5,412 nt of DNA from an uncultured Mycoplasmatota bacterium (GCA_946491675.1 CAMLYN010000084.1:1-5412); one strand, 5' to 3'; shown: positions 1 to 5,357, counted from the first letter of the stretch. Program-made: numbers and translations. Notes: a model not told the origin generated them from the sequence alone.

Positions 1-29
1 ACTGATTTTTCATTTTTTGAAAAATTAGT
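1..29. other. 11-bp hairpin downstream of the IS30 transposase
   Basis: Bases 1-11 (ACTGATTTTTC) pair with 19-29 (GAAAAATTAGT) over 11 bp with one G-T pair, leaving a 7-nt loop. The hairpin lies 67 bp beyond the transposase stop, so on the minus strand it could act as a transcription terminator. The T-tract that would confirm this lies outside the window. The remaining bases 30-95 hold no gene or repeat that I can support. Confidence 0.35.
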
Positions 30-95
30 AATTAAAACGACATATATATTTAAACAAATAAAATTATTATGTCAAAAGGAAATTGGAATAAATAT

Positions 96-1231
96 CTATA
101 GACAATTTATCTTTTCTTGTAATTTATAAATTTTATTTAATATTGATTTATCATTAAACTCTTCTTGAAGTGCTTCGAGAGGAGTTTTATAATTTAATAT
201 TTTTCTTGGATAATTATTCATCCATTCAGCTATTTTATTAATATCCTTACATGAATATTTTTCTATTAGAGTGCCTTTTGGAATAAAGTATCTAATTATA
301 CTATTGTGTTTTTCATTTGTTCCTTTTTCACCAGAACAATATGGATGACAAAAATATATTTTTGTTTTTGTATCTTTAATAATATTTAAAAAATCTGAAA
401 ATTCAGTACCATTATCAGTTGTAATTGATTTAAATATTTTATTATAATGAATTTTCATAAATTCTTTCATTTTATTAAATTTATTAACAACTTCTTCAGC
501 AGTTTTTCCTTTAAGTTTAAAAATAATTTCAAAACGAGTTTTCTTTCAGTTAAAGTCATTAGACATTCATGGTTTCCTTTACTAGTACCAATAACAGTAT
601 CAAGCTCAAAATGACCAAAATAAAGGCGTTTATCGATTTCTTCAGGCCTATTATTAATACTATATTCTGCTTTTGATTTAGGTAAATCAGATTTATTATG
701 ATATTCATACTCAGCTTTATATTTCATTCTTCTAGTATCTTCTAATTTTACATTAATAATACCATAACGAATAGCATTATAAATTGTTGGTGTAGTAATT
801 GATTCAAAACCATCTAGTTCAAAATAATTGTGTGTTTTCATATAACCAACAATTGCGTCAGGGGCCCATTTATCAATTTTGATTTTATCCTCTATAAATT
901 TGGCAAGTTTTTTATTTCTTCTTAATTTATATTCACCTTTAGATAATCATCTTTTAAAATCAGCATTTTCTTGAGCATATTGAGCTGTATATGGCATAGT
1001 TTTAGTTTTACCAGTTCTAATATACATTTTTTCTTTTTTTCGATTTTTAAGTTCTCTTGAAATAGTTGATTTATGAACTCCTAAATAATTGGCAATATAA
1101 GTATTATTAAATAGTCTTTTCCCATTTTTATCTTTTTGATTAATTAATGATTCAATTTTAATACGATCATTTTTTGTTAGATGACGGTATTGCTTTTCTT
1201 TTTGATTTAGTGTATTATTATTTTTAGACAT
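96..1231 (-). pseudogene. IS30-family transposase, broken by in-frame TGA and a 1-nt frameshift
   Basis: The gene would encode the DDE transposase that binds the ends of this element and moves it. Three fragments join up. The first (1231-947) starts MSKNNNTLNQ and carries a helix-turn-helix around residues 42-63 (TYIANYLGVHKSTISREL). The second is in the same frame, continuing past a TGA at 947-949, and contains the first catalytic Asp in GHFELDTVIG (codon 599-601). The third is shifted by one frame and contains the second Asp in TTDNGTEF (codon 414-416) and the Glu in GTNEKHN (codon 312-314), giving DD(33)E. The frame changes at the A run at 539-542: one extra A there would join TLTERK to TRFEIIFKLKGK. 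With both lesions repaired the protein would be 378 aa, close to the 383 aa of E. coli IS30. The start at 1231 follows AAAGGA with 8-nt spacing. Two independent lesions make a pseudogene the best reading. Confidence 0.88.
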
Positions 1232-1284
1232 ATGAATTTTCCTTTCTTTTTGAGCAAAAGATATTATAGATTATTCATATGTCT
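1226..1284 (-). promoter_or_regulatory. 11-bp inverted repeat able to mask the IS30 start codon in read-through RNA
   Basis: On the minus strand AGACATATGAA (1284-1274) is the exact reverse complement of TTCATATGTCT (1236-1226). The second arm contains the transposase ATG (1231-1229), and the ribosome site lies in the loop. The first arm falls between the -35 and -10 boxes, upstream of the expected transcription start. The hairpin could therefore form only in RNA that enters from outside the element. Hiding a start site in read-through RNA is an established control in IS10; here it is an inference from geometry. Confidence 0.4.
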
Positions 1285-1291
1285 TTTTCAA
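1263..1291 (-). promoter_or_regulatory. Promoter of the IS30 transposase
   Basis: On the minus strand TTGAAA (1291-1286) is followed after exactly 17 bp by TATAAT (1268-1263), a near-consensus sigma-A promoter. Transcription would begin near 1256, giving a leader of about 25 nt. AAAGGA (1245-1240) then lies 8 nt before the ATG at 1231. The -35 box overlaps the inner edge of the terminal repeat region, so transposase binding there could plausibly repress its own gene; that last point is inference. Confidence 0.7.
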
Positions 1292-1294
1292 TAG

Positions 1295-1311
1295 TGAAGT
1301 GTTGCACTTCA
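1295..1311. repeat. Right terminal region of the IS30 element (short palindrome)
   Basis: TGAAGTG (1295-1301) and CACTTCA (1305-1311) form a perfect 7-bp inverted pair around TTG. The segment sits just upstream of the transposase promoter, where the right terminal inverted repeat of the element is expected. The GC content is locally higher than the flanks. The exact outer boundary is not defined because the left partner is not visible. Confidence 0.45.
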
Positions 1312-1338
1312 AATTTAAATTAACAATTGATTAATTTT

Positions 1339-1388
1339 TTGACATATTATATTATATGTTATATAATAATAAATATTTAGGAGGTGAT
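1339..1388 (+). promoter_or_regulatory. Consensus promoter and ribosome site of the metallophosphoesterase gene
   Basis: TTGACA (1339-1344) and TATAAT (1362-1367) are separated by 17 bp, a perfect match to the vegetative consensus. AGGAGGTGAT (1379-1388) follows, with its GGAGG core 8 nt before the TTG at 1393. The promoter begins about 28 bp past the IS30 right end, so the insertion left it complete. No operator-like repeat overlaps it. Strong constitutive expression is the simplest reading. Confidence 0.85.
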
Positions 1389-1392
1389 TTAT

Positions 1393-2469
1393 TTGAGATT
1401 GGCAGTAATATCTGATATTCATGGAAATTCTAAAGCTTTGGAAGCTACTATTTATTCTGCTATTGAAAATAAATGTGATGGTTTCATATTTTTGGGAGAT
1501 TATGGTACTGATTTTGTTGAAATACATTATGTATTAGAAATGATAAGATGGTGCCAAAAAAATTATCCTACATATGTTATTAAAGGAAATAGAGAGGACT
1601 ATATTCTTGATTATTTAGATGGTAAACATCCTGATTGGCAAAATAGTCCAACAAAAAAAGCTATAATTTTAAGTGCTGAAAATATGACACAAGAAGATAT
1701 ATATTTTATTAGAAATTTGTCAGATTGTAAAATAATTGATTTTGATGGGGGAAGTAAAGTTATTTTAAGTCATACTTTGAAATTAAATAAGCAATATCGT
1801 GACTTAATTCAAGATGGTAAAGTAAAAACATTGTTATTCGGACATTCTCATTCATCTGGTAGTTGGCATTCAAGCGGTTGTGATATTTTTAATCCGGGTT
1901 CAATTGGTCTTCCTGATGATGGTGTATCTACCTATGGTATTTTAGAAAATATAGGAAATGACTTTATATTTGATATTAAAAGTGTTTCATATGATATGAC
2001 ACAAGAAGATCAAATTATCGATAACAATCCTCAACTTTTGGGACCTAATGCAGCATATCACGGTGAAATATTAAAAATGTCTATGCGGTTGGGAAGAAAT
2101 TTAAATGTTGATTATTTGCAAGAATGTGGAAGATTAAGTATGATTGTTAGAAAGGCAAAAGAAAATAATTCACAACCAGACTTATCACCTTTAAAAGATT
2201 ATGAAAAAATATTTTGGCAATTAAAAAATGCTAGTAGTGATCATAATGGGATTTTTTTGCCTTTTGCTGACTTTGATTTCAGAAAGAATTTTAAACTTAC
2301 TAGAAAAATGCTTGTTGTTCCAGAATCAAGTAAAATTAATGTAGAAATAATTGAAAAAGATTTTAATAATCTTTCTATGGATATTTTAACTCTAGCTTTT
2401 TCTAACATAAAATATTATTATGAACAAGAAATGATAAAAAGAATTAAAAAAGAGTATAAAAAAAGATAA
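1393..2469 (+). CDS. Calcineurin-like metallophosphoesterase with a C-terminal extension
   Basis: This is a predicted cytoplasmic, two-metal phosphoesterase of the YfcE-like/calcineurin superfamily; the substrate is unknown. Numbering from the TTG start (358 aa), the metal-binding motifs occur in the family order: D8-x-H10 (SDIHGN), G35-D36 (FLGDYGTD), G65-N66-R67-E68 (where GNHE/GNHD is usual), H127 (LSHT), and G150-H-S-H153, followed by NPGS at 167-170. All expected metal ligands are present, so the enzyme is probably active. Residues from about 200 onward form an extension that I do not recognise; it ends in a lysine-rich tail. There is no signal peptide or membrane segment. A GTG in frame at 1384 lies inside the Shine-Dalgarno sequence, so the TTG at 1393, with ideal spacing and MRLAVISDIHGN at the N-terminus, is the better start. 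All four Trp codons are TGG. The gene is transcribed alone and converges on gpsA. Confidence 0.88.
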   Translation: MRLAVISDIHGNSKALEATIYSAIENKCDGFIFLGDYGTDFVEIHYVLEMIRWCQKNYPTYVIKGNREDYILDYLDGKHPDWQNSPTKKAIILSAENMTQEDIYFIRNLSDCKIIDFDGGSKVILSHTLKLNKQYRDLIQDGKVKTLLFGHSHSSGSWHSSGCDIFNPGSIGLPDDGVSTYGILENIGNDFIFDIKSVSYDMTQEDQIIDNNPQLLGPNAAYHGEILKMSMRLGRNLNVDYLQECGRLSMIVRKAKENNSQPDLSPLKDYEKIFWQLKNASSDHNGIFLPFADFDFRKNFKLTRKMLVVPESSKINVEIIEKDFNNLSMDILTLAFSNIKYYYEQEMIKRIKKEYKKR

Positions 2470-2501
2470 GGTTTTATTTTATTGATAAACCTTATTTTTT
2501 T
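2458..2501. terminator. Bidirectional terminator between the convergent genes
   Basis: ATAAGGTTT (2466-2474) pairs with AAACCTTAT (2487-2495) over 9 bp with a 12-nt loop. A T run follows on the plus strand (2495-2501) and an A run precedes (2458-2464), so it can terminate transcription in both directions. The stem includes the stop codon of the metallophosphoesterase (2467-2469) and the stop of gpsA (2494-2492). The two genes are therefore packed tail to tail on one hairpin. Confidence 0.85.
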
Positions 2502-3321
2502 ATTAAGAATTCTTTAATTTCATTTGGATTTTTATCATTAAAAACAATATCATAAGTCAAATTTATAATTGGAATATTTACTTTTTTATTATCTAATAGT
2601 TTATAAATTGATTTTAAAGTATATAAACCTTCAATAGTTGTATTATTTTTGTATTCCTCAATTAGTTCTTTGGGATTATTTTCGCCAATCATTTTTCCAA
2701 ACCTAAAATTTCTACTTTTAATGCTTGTCGCTGTTAGTAATAAATCTCCAAATCCTGCAAAAGAGAGAATAGTATTTTTATTTCCCCCTAAAGCTTTTAT
2801 TAATTCCTTCATGTCATGTAAAGCTTCTGTTATAAACATGGCTTGAGTTGATTCTGGTAATCCCATACCATCAATCATTCCTGCCGCTATAGCGATAATA
2901 TTTTTTACTGAACCACATATTTCAATACCAATAATATCATCTGTTGTTCTTAGTTTTAAATACCTATTTTGTAATGCATTTATAACTATATCTTCAGTAT
3001 CTTTATCTTTAGTTGCTAATGATAATCCGATTGGTACTTTTTTTATTATATCAATGGCAAAACTAGGGCCTGATATAACAGCTATTTTATCGGTTTTAAT
3101 GTATTTTTTTACGACATCATCGACAAATAAACATGTATCTTGTTCAATTCCTTTACTAGCAATACAAAATCAGGTAAAACACGGTTATTAGTGTGATATT
3201 TCTTTAATTCTTCTAGTTCGTTATCTAATTTTGTCCAAATAGTTATATTATGGCTATTTTCATTTACCATTGTAGCTAGAGCTAATCCGTATGCTCCAGC
3301 ACCTAAAATTGTCACTTTCAT
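2492..3321 (-). pseudogene. gpsA: gpsA, glycerol-3-phosphate dehydrogenase [NAD(P)+], internal deletion
   Basis: GpsA reduces dihydroxyacetone phosphate to sn-glycerol 3-phosphate for phospholipid synthesis. The N-terminal piece begins MKVTILGAGAYGLALATMV, with the dinucleotide-binding GAGAYG at residues 7-12, and runs to NNRVLPDF (residue 52). The sequence then changes frame near 3166-3170 and resumes at CIASKGIEQDT. It continues with VISGPSFA, GIEICGSVKNIIAIAAG (with the conserved Lys, codon 2903-2905) and SFAGFGDLLLTATS to a normal C-terminus. Compared from memory with B. subtilis GpsA, roughly 48 residues are missing, and the missing DNA must be 3n+1 nt long. The lost part is the second half of the Rossmann domain, including its V-P-S/T strand. 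The in-frame product would be only about 70 aa, so no active enzyme is expected. ATG 3321 is chosen over the longer upstream frame because AGAGGTGA lies 7 nt before it. Confidence 0.9.
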
Positions 3322-3324
3322 AAA

Positions 3325-3388
3325 ATCACCTCTACAATATATTAACATATTTCGACTTTATTTTACAAACTCGCTATTATTTAATTAA
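3325..3388 (-). promoter_or_regulatory. Candidate gpsA promoter and ribosome site
   Basis: The ribosome site AGAGGTGAT (3333-3325) is clear. The promoter is not. The better candidate is TTAATT (3388-3383), 17 bp, TAAAAT (3365-3360), giving a leader of about 30 nt. TTGTAA (3368-3363), 18 bp, TAATAT (3344-3339) would start transcription almost on the ribosome site. Both candidates lie inside the direct repeat made by the IS1634-like insertion, so the left repeat would preserve gpsA transcription. Confidence 0.4.
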
Positions 3389-3403
3389 GATATATGTTAT
3401 AAT
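3338..3403. repeat. Left direct repeat (long target-site duplication) of the IS1634-like element
   Basis: Bases 3338-3392 are identical to 5358-5412, 55 of 55 positions, and the window ends before the right copy does. The left copy is inferred to end at 3403, where the terminal inverted repeat begins, which makes the full duplication 66 bp. Base 3337 (A) differs from 5357 (G), which marks the outer edge. Unusually long, variable target duplications are known for IS1634 of Mycoplasma mycoides and its relatives, and fit the transposase found between the repeats. The repeat covers the region upstream of gpsA. Confidence 0.85.
3391..3403 (+). promoter_or_regulatory. Extended -10 promoter candidate pointing away from gpsA
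   Basis: TATAAT (3398-3403) is preceded by TG at 3395-3396 with one base between, the extended -10 pattern. No good -35 box is present. Before the insertion this could have served a plus-strand gene to the right of gpsA, beyond the window. In the left copy it now fires into the insertion sequence, antisense to the transposase, and meets the hairpin at 3430-3473. The duplication ends exactly on the last base of TATAAT. Confidence 0.35.
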
Positions 3404-3421
3404 CCTGACTTTGACAGTTTT
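3404..3421 (+). repeat. Left terminal inverted repeat of the IS1634-like element
   Basis: CCTGACTTTGACAGTTTT reads inward from the left end. It matches the right end (CCCTACTTTGACAGTTTT) at 16 of 18 positions, with 14 contiguous bases identical. The two differences are at positions 3 and 4 from the tip. The repeat abuts the direct repeat, as expected for the true tip of the element. Confidence 0.85.
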
Positions 3422-3429
3422 AAGAAAGT

Positions 3430-3477
3430 AAAAACTCTCAATCCCTTATTTTATAAGGAATTAGAGAGTTTTTTTAT
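3430..3477. terminator. Bidirectional hairpin just inside the left end of the IS1634-like element
   Basis: AACTCTC (3433-3439) pairs with GAGAGTT (3464-3470). An inner CCTTA/TAAGG stem is separated from it by a bulge and one mismatch. The stem has A residues on the left (3430-3432) and a T run on the right (3469-3475). On the minus strand it would terminate the transposase message about 35 bp after its stop. On the plus strand it would stop transcription entering from the flanking DNA, including from the candidate promoter at 3391-3403. Confidence 0.75.
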
Positions 3478-3488
3478 GTGAAAAAAAG

Positions 3489-3500
3489 TGCGTACGTTTT
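3489..3500 (+). repeat. Inner inverted repeat, copy next to the transposase stop
   Basis: TGCGTACGTTTT lies 3 bp beyond the transposase stop codon. Its exact reverse complement, AAAACGTACGCA, is at 5272-5283, just upstream of the transposase. The CGTACG core is palindromic and GC-rich against the very AT-rich background. It is not the tip of the element: no direct repeat abuts it. Its role is unknown; a protein-binding site used at both ends is a possibility. Confidence 0.6.
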
Positions 3501-3503
3501 ATT

Positions 3504-5234
3504 TTAATTTTTTGTATTTAAAATATTTTTAATTTTTTTATAGGTAATTATTTCTTTCGTTGTTTTTAAATTAAAAATATTGTTAAAATCATCTGTTATA
3601 TCAGTTCTTTCGTTTAATGGTATATATCCATATCCCTTTAATTCTAGCAAATCCATATTTCTTATTTCACGTAATAATTGAGAAGATGTGTACTTGTAAT
3701 TCATTTTCTTTTCTAAAATTCTAAATATTAATAAAGATATAAAACAAGTTAAGAAATGAGATTTAATTCTATCTTCTCTTGATAGATTAACAGGTCTAGC
3801 AAGAAAATCACTTTTCATAATTCTAAAAGATTCTTCAATTTCCCATCTACCTTTAACGATTTTAAAAATTTCATTAACGTCACCAACAAGATTAGTAGTA
3901 AGTGCATAATAACCATCATATTTTTCTTCTTCTGCAATAATATCTTGATTAATTGAATAGGTTATATTTTCAGCAACTTCACCATTATCAGTAGAATTAA
4001 TTGAATCAATAAATCTTCTATAGTCATTTTGATTTTTACCTTTTCTAGAGACTTGATTATTTTCAATACTTTTTCTAGCTCTTTCAATTTGACTATTTCT
4101 AATGTTTCTATTGTAATCAAAGTATTTAAAACTAAAAGTTACAATTAGATCTTGTTTAACTGATTTAGTTTCAGCTTGAATGATTTTATAAAATAAAGTG
4201 TCATAATATTTTTCTTTTAAAGATGAGTCTTGTTCGATAGTATCTAAATTATATAAGTTTTTAAAGTCGTTAGCAATACGCCAATTAGATTTATCAAACA
4301 CTTCTTTTTTATATTCATCTTTTAATTTTTTTAAAGATTGAGTAATAACAAAACCACGATTATCTTTAACATTAAATTTTTTAATTTCATCAGAAGCAAG
4401 ACCAGCGTCAGTGCATAAAACAATTTTAGAATCATCTAATTTAAAATTATTAATAATTTTATTTTCTTCAGGAATTAAAGATTTTTGTTCATTTTGATTA
4501 CCGGGATAAATATTAAAAGATAAAGGAATACCATCTCCATCCATGAATAATCCCATACCAACAATAGGATTAGGTTTATGTTCTTTAGAAATACCATATT
4601 TTCTTAAATCGTCTTCTTCATCAATTTCAAAGAAATAATTAGTACAATCATAATAAATAACTTTGGAATTTCTATTAATAATATTCTTACTATTATTAAA
4701 TAGATTTTCTTGAATATAATCAATATTTTTAGCAATATAACTTAAAGCTCTGTATTCATCATGAAGTTTAAACTTTGGTTGTTCAATAAAGTTTTGACAT
4801 TGTTTAAAAGTTTCTAATTTAGAAGAAGGGTAAATAATTCTAGCATATACTAAATAAGATAATATTTCATTTAAATCAAAATGAAATTGATATTTATTTT
4901 GAATATTATTACAAATACTTTTAATGTTTAAATCATCATAAATTTTTTTTAAAGACAAATAACCAATGTTGTATTTTCTTTTTATATTTTTAGGAATATC
5001 TTTATTAGGATTGAATGTTACATTAATTAACTCTTCTTTAGATATTTCTTTTAAATTGTTAATATATTTATGTAGTTCTTCTAATGTATTGTTCATTCCA
5101 AATCTTTCTTTTAATTTATTTAAGTTACCTAAATTTTCAATAACTCTTGTTGTTCTTTTTCCTTGTAAATTAGTATAATCTTCAATAATTGAATAATGTT
5201 GTTTGTTTTTTGAATTTGTAATTTTTAGTCTCAT
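3504..5234 (-). CDS. IS1634-like DDE transposase
   Basis: The 576-aa protein would cut and rejoin the element's ends using a DDE active site. The likely catalytic residues are D196 (VIYYDCTNYF), D276 (IVLCTDAGLAS) and E467. E467 lies in KGRWEIEESFRIMK, which matches the R(3)E(6)K part of the IS4-superfamily signature (R463, E467, K474). The tyrosine that usually opens that signature is valine here (V460). About 190 residues separate the second Asp from the Glu, consistent with the beta-rich insertion domain known in this superfamily. The N-terminal 190 residues presumably bind DNA; I see no named motif there. The frame is uninterrupted, both Trp codons are TGG, and the stop is TAA. ATG 5234 has AAGG 10 nt upstream, somewhat far but with no better choice. 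The gene is alone in its element. Confidence 0.92.
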   Translation of the reverse strand: MRLKITNSKNKQHYSIIEDYTNLQGKRTTRVIENLGNLNKLKERFGMNNTLEELHKYINNLKEISKEELINVTFNPNKDIPKNIKRKYNIGYLSLKKIYDDLNIKSICNNIQNKYQFHFDLNEILSYLVYARIIYPSSKLETFKQCQNFIEQPKFKLHDEYRALSYIAKNIDYIQENLFNNSKNIINRNSKVIYYDCTNYFFEIDEEDDLRKYGISKEHKPNPIVGMGLFMDGDGIPLSFNIYPGNQNEQKSLIPEENKIINNFKLDDSKIVLCTDAGLASDEIKKFNVKDNRGFVITQSLKKLKDEYKKEVFDKSNWRIANDFKNLYNLDTIEQDSSLKEKYYDTLFYKIIQAETKSVKQDLIVTFSFKYFDYNRNIRNSQIERARKSIENNQVSRKGKNQNDYRRFIDSINSTDNGEVAENITYSINQDIIAEEEKYDGYYALTTNLVGDVNEIFKIVKGRWEIEESFRIMKSDFLARPVNLSREDRIKSHFLTCFISLLIFRILEKKMNYKYTSSQLLREIRNMDLLELKGYGYIPLNERTDITDDFNNIFNLKTTKEIITYKKIKNILNTKN

Positions 5235-5244
5235 AACATCACTA

Positions 5245-5263
5245 CCTTGATATAATTATATCA
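5245..5263 (-). promoter_or_regulatory. Transposase -10 region within a perfect palindrome, and weak ribosome site
   Basis: On the minus strand TATAAT (5260-5255) is preceded by TG (5263-5262) and one base, an extended -10 box. It lies in the 16-bp perfect palindrome TGATATAATTATATCA (5248-5263). No consensus -35 is present; the position it would occupy is filled by the CGTACG inner repeat (5272-5283). The ribosome site AAGG (5248-5245) falls almost at the predicted transcription start. The message would have a leader of only about 14 nt, which suggests weak translation. Confidence 0.5.
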
Positions 5264-5271
5264 TATTACCG

Positions 5272-5283
5272 AAAACGTACGCA
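5272..5283 (-). repeat. Inner inverted repeat, copy upstream of the transposase
   Basis: AAAACGTACGCA is the exact reverse complement of 3489-3500; the bases beyond it on both sides do not match. It covers the place where the -35 box of the transposase promoter would lie, 12-23 bp upstream of TATAAT. A protein bound here would be well placed to control that promoter, which is inference from position only. Confidence 0.6.
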
Positions 5284-5296
5284 ATATCTAAAGCAT

Positions 5297-5334
5297 AAAA
5301 AAATTAGATTTTATATAGTCTAATTCAATTTTTT
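5297..5334. terminator. Weak hairpin with T-tracts just inside the right end of the IS1634-like element
   Basis: AATTAGA (5302-5308) pairs with TCTAATT (5319-5325) across a 10-nt loop. On the minus strand the stem is followed immediately by a T run (complement of 5301-5297), before the transposase promoter. It could stop transcription entering the element from the right. The stem has only one G-C pair, so efficiency is uncertain. On the plus strand a T run lies at 5329-5334. Confidence 0.5.
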
Positions 5335-5339
5335 ATCAC

Positions 5340-5357
5340 AAAACTGTCAAAGTAGGG
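5340..5357 (-). repeat. Right terminal inverted repeat of the IS1634-like element
   Basis: Read inward on the minus strand the end is CCCTACTTTGACAGTTTT, matching the left end at 16 of 18 positions. It directly abuts the right copy of the direct repeat at 5358, which fixes the element's boundary to within a base or two. Confidence 0.85.

Larger units (their letters stand above)
1..1312 (-). mobile_element. IS30-family insertion sequence, degenerate, left end not visible
   Basis: This is a cut-and-paste type insertion sequence assigned to IS30 from its transposase: an N-terminal helix-turn-helix and a DD(33)E catalytic triad. The transposase gene reads leftward from 1231 to 96. The right end is recognised from an inverted-repeat-like segment (TGAAGTG-TTG-CACTTCA, 1295-1311) just outside the transposase promoter. 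I find no matching copy of that segment in bases 1-95, so the left terminal repeat is either just beyond the window start or has been lost. The right boundary is uncertain by several bases because the 2-4 bp target duplication typical of the family cannot be checked without the left end. The element cannot make an intact transposase of its own, so it is probably a relic, movable only if another copy supplied the enzyme. Confidence 0.75.
3404..5357 (-). mobile_element. IS1634-like (IS4 superfamily) insertion sequence, complete
   Basis: This 1954-bp element carries one long transposase gene, imperfect 18-bp terminal inverted repeats and a long flanking direct repeat. All components needed for movement appear intact: open reading frame, promoter, DDE residues and both ends. 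Identity of the visible 55 bp of the direct repeats suggests a recent insertion. It lies between the gpsA start and whatever gene lies right of the window. The family assignment rests on the transposase motifs and the long target duplication together. It could be a close sister family such as the IS1549 group, usually classed with IS1634. Confidence 0.85.

Noticed and set aside
96..1231. Mycoplasma/Spiroplasma genetic code (TGA = Trp) for the organism
   Set aside because: Only one in-frame TGA supports it, in a gene that is also frameshifted. Every Trp codon checked in the intact genes is TGG, which is not expected in code-4 genomes where TGA dominates.
1384..1392. GTG start for the metallophosphoesterase, adding three residues (MIY)
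   Set aside because: The GTG is part of the AGGAGGTGAT ribosome site itself, so it cannot be the codon that this site positions. TTG at 1393 has ideal spacing and gives a typical N-terminus.
1315..1527. Minus-strand open frame of 70 codons over the metallophosphoesterase start
   Set aside because: It runs antisense across the promoter and the conserved DxH region, has no ribosome site and resembles no family. It is a by-product of AT-rich DNA.
2649..2846. Plus-strand open frame of 65 codons inside gpsA
   Set aside because: It lies antisense to conserved GpsA motifs and shows no ribosome site or recognisable protein.
3322..3348. Longer gpsA start at 3348 (MLIYCRGDFMKV)
   Set aside because: The extra residues span the ribosome site AGAGGTGA, and GpsA proteins begin at the equivalent of MKVTILGAG. 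ATG 3321 is correct.
4966..5178. Plus-strand open frame of 70 codons with a hydrophobic, membrane-like translation
   Set aside because: It is antisense to the transposase N-terminus; the leucine/phenylalanine richness simply mirrors lysine/glutamate-rich codons on the other strand. No start signals are visible.
3489..5283. TGCGTACGTTTT as the true tips of the IS1634-like element
   Set aside because: No direct repeat flanks these sites, whereas the outer ACTTTGACAGTTTT pair directly abuts a long direct repeat.
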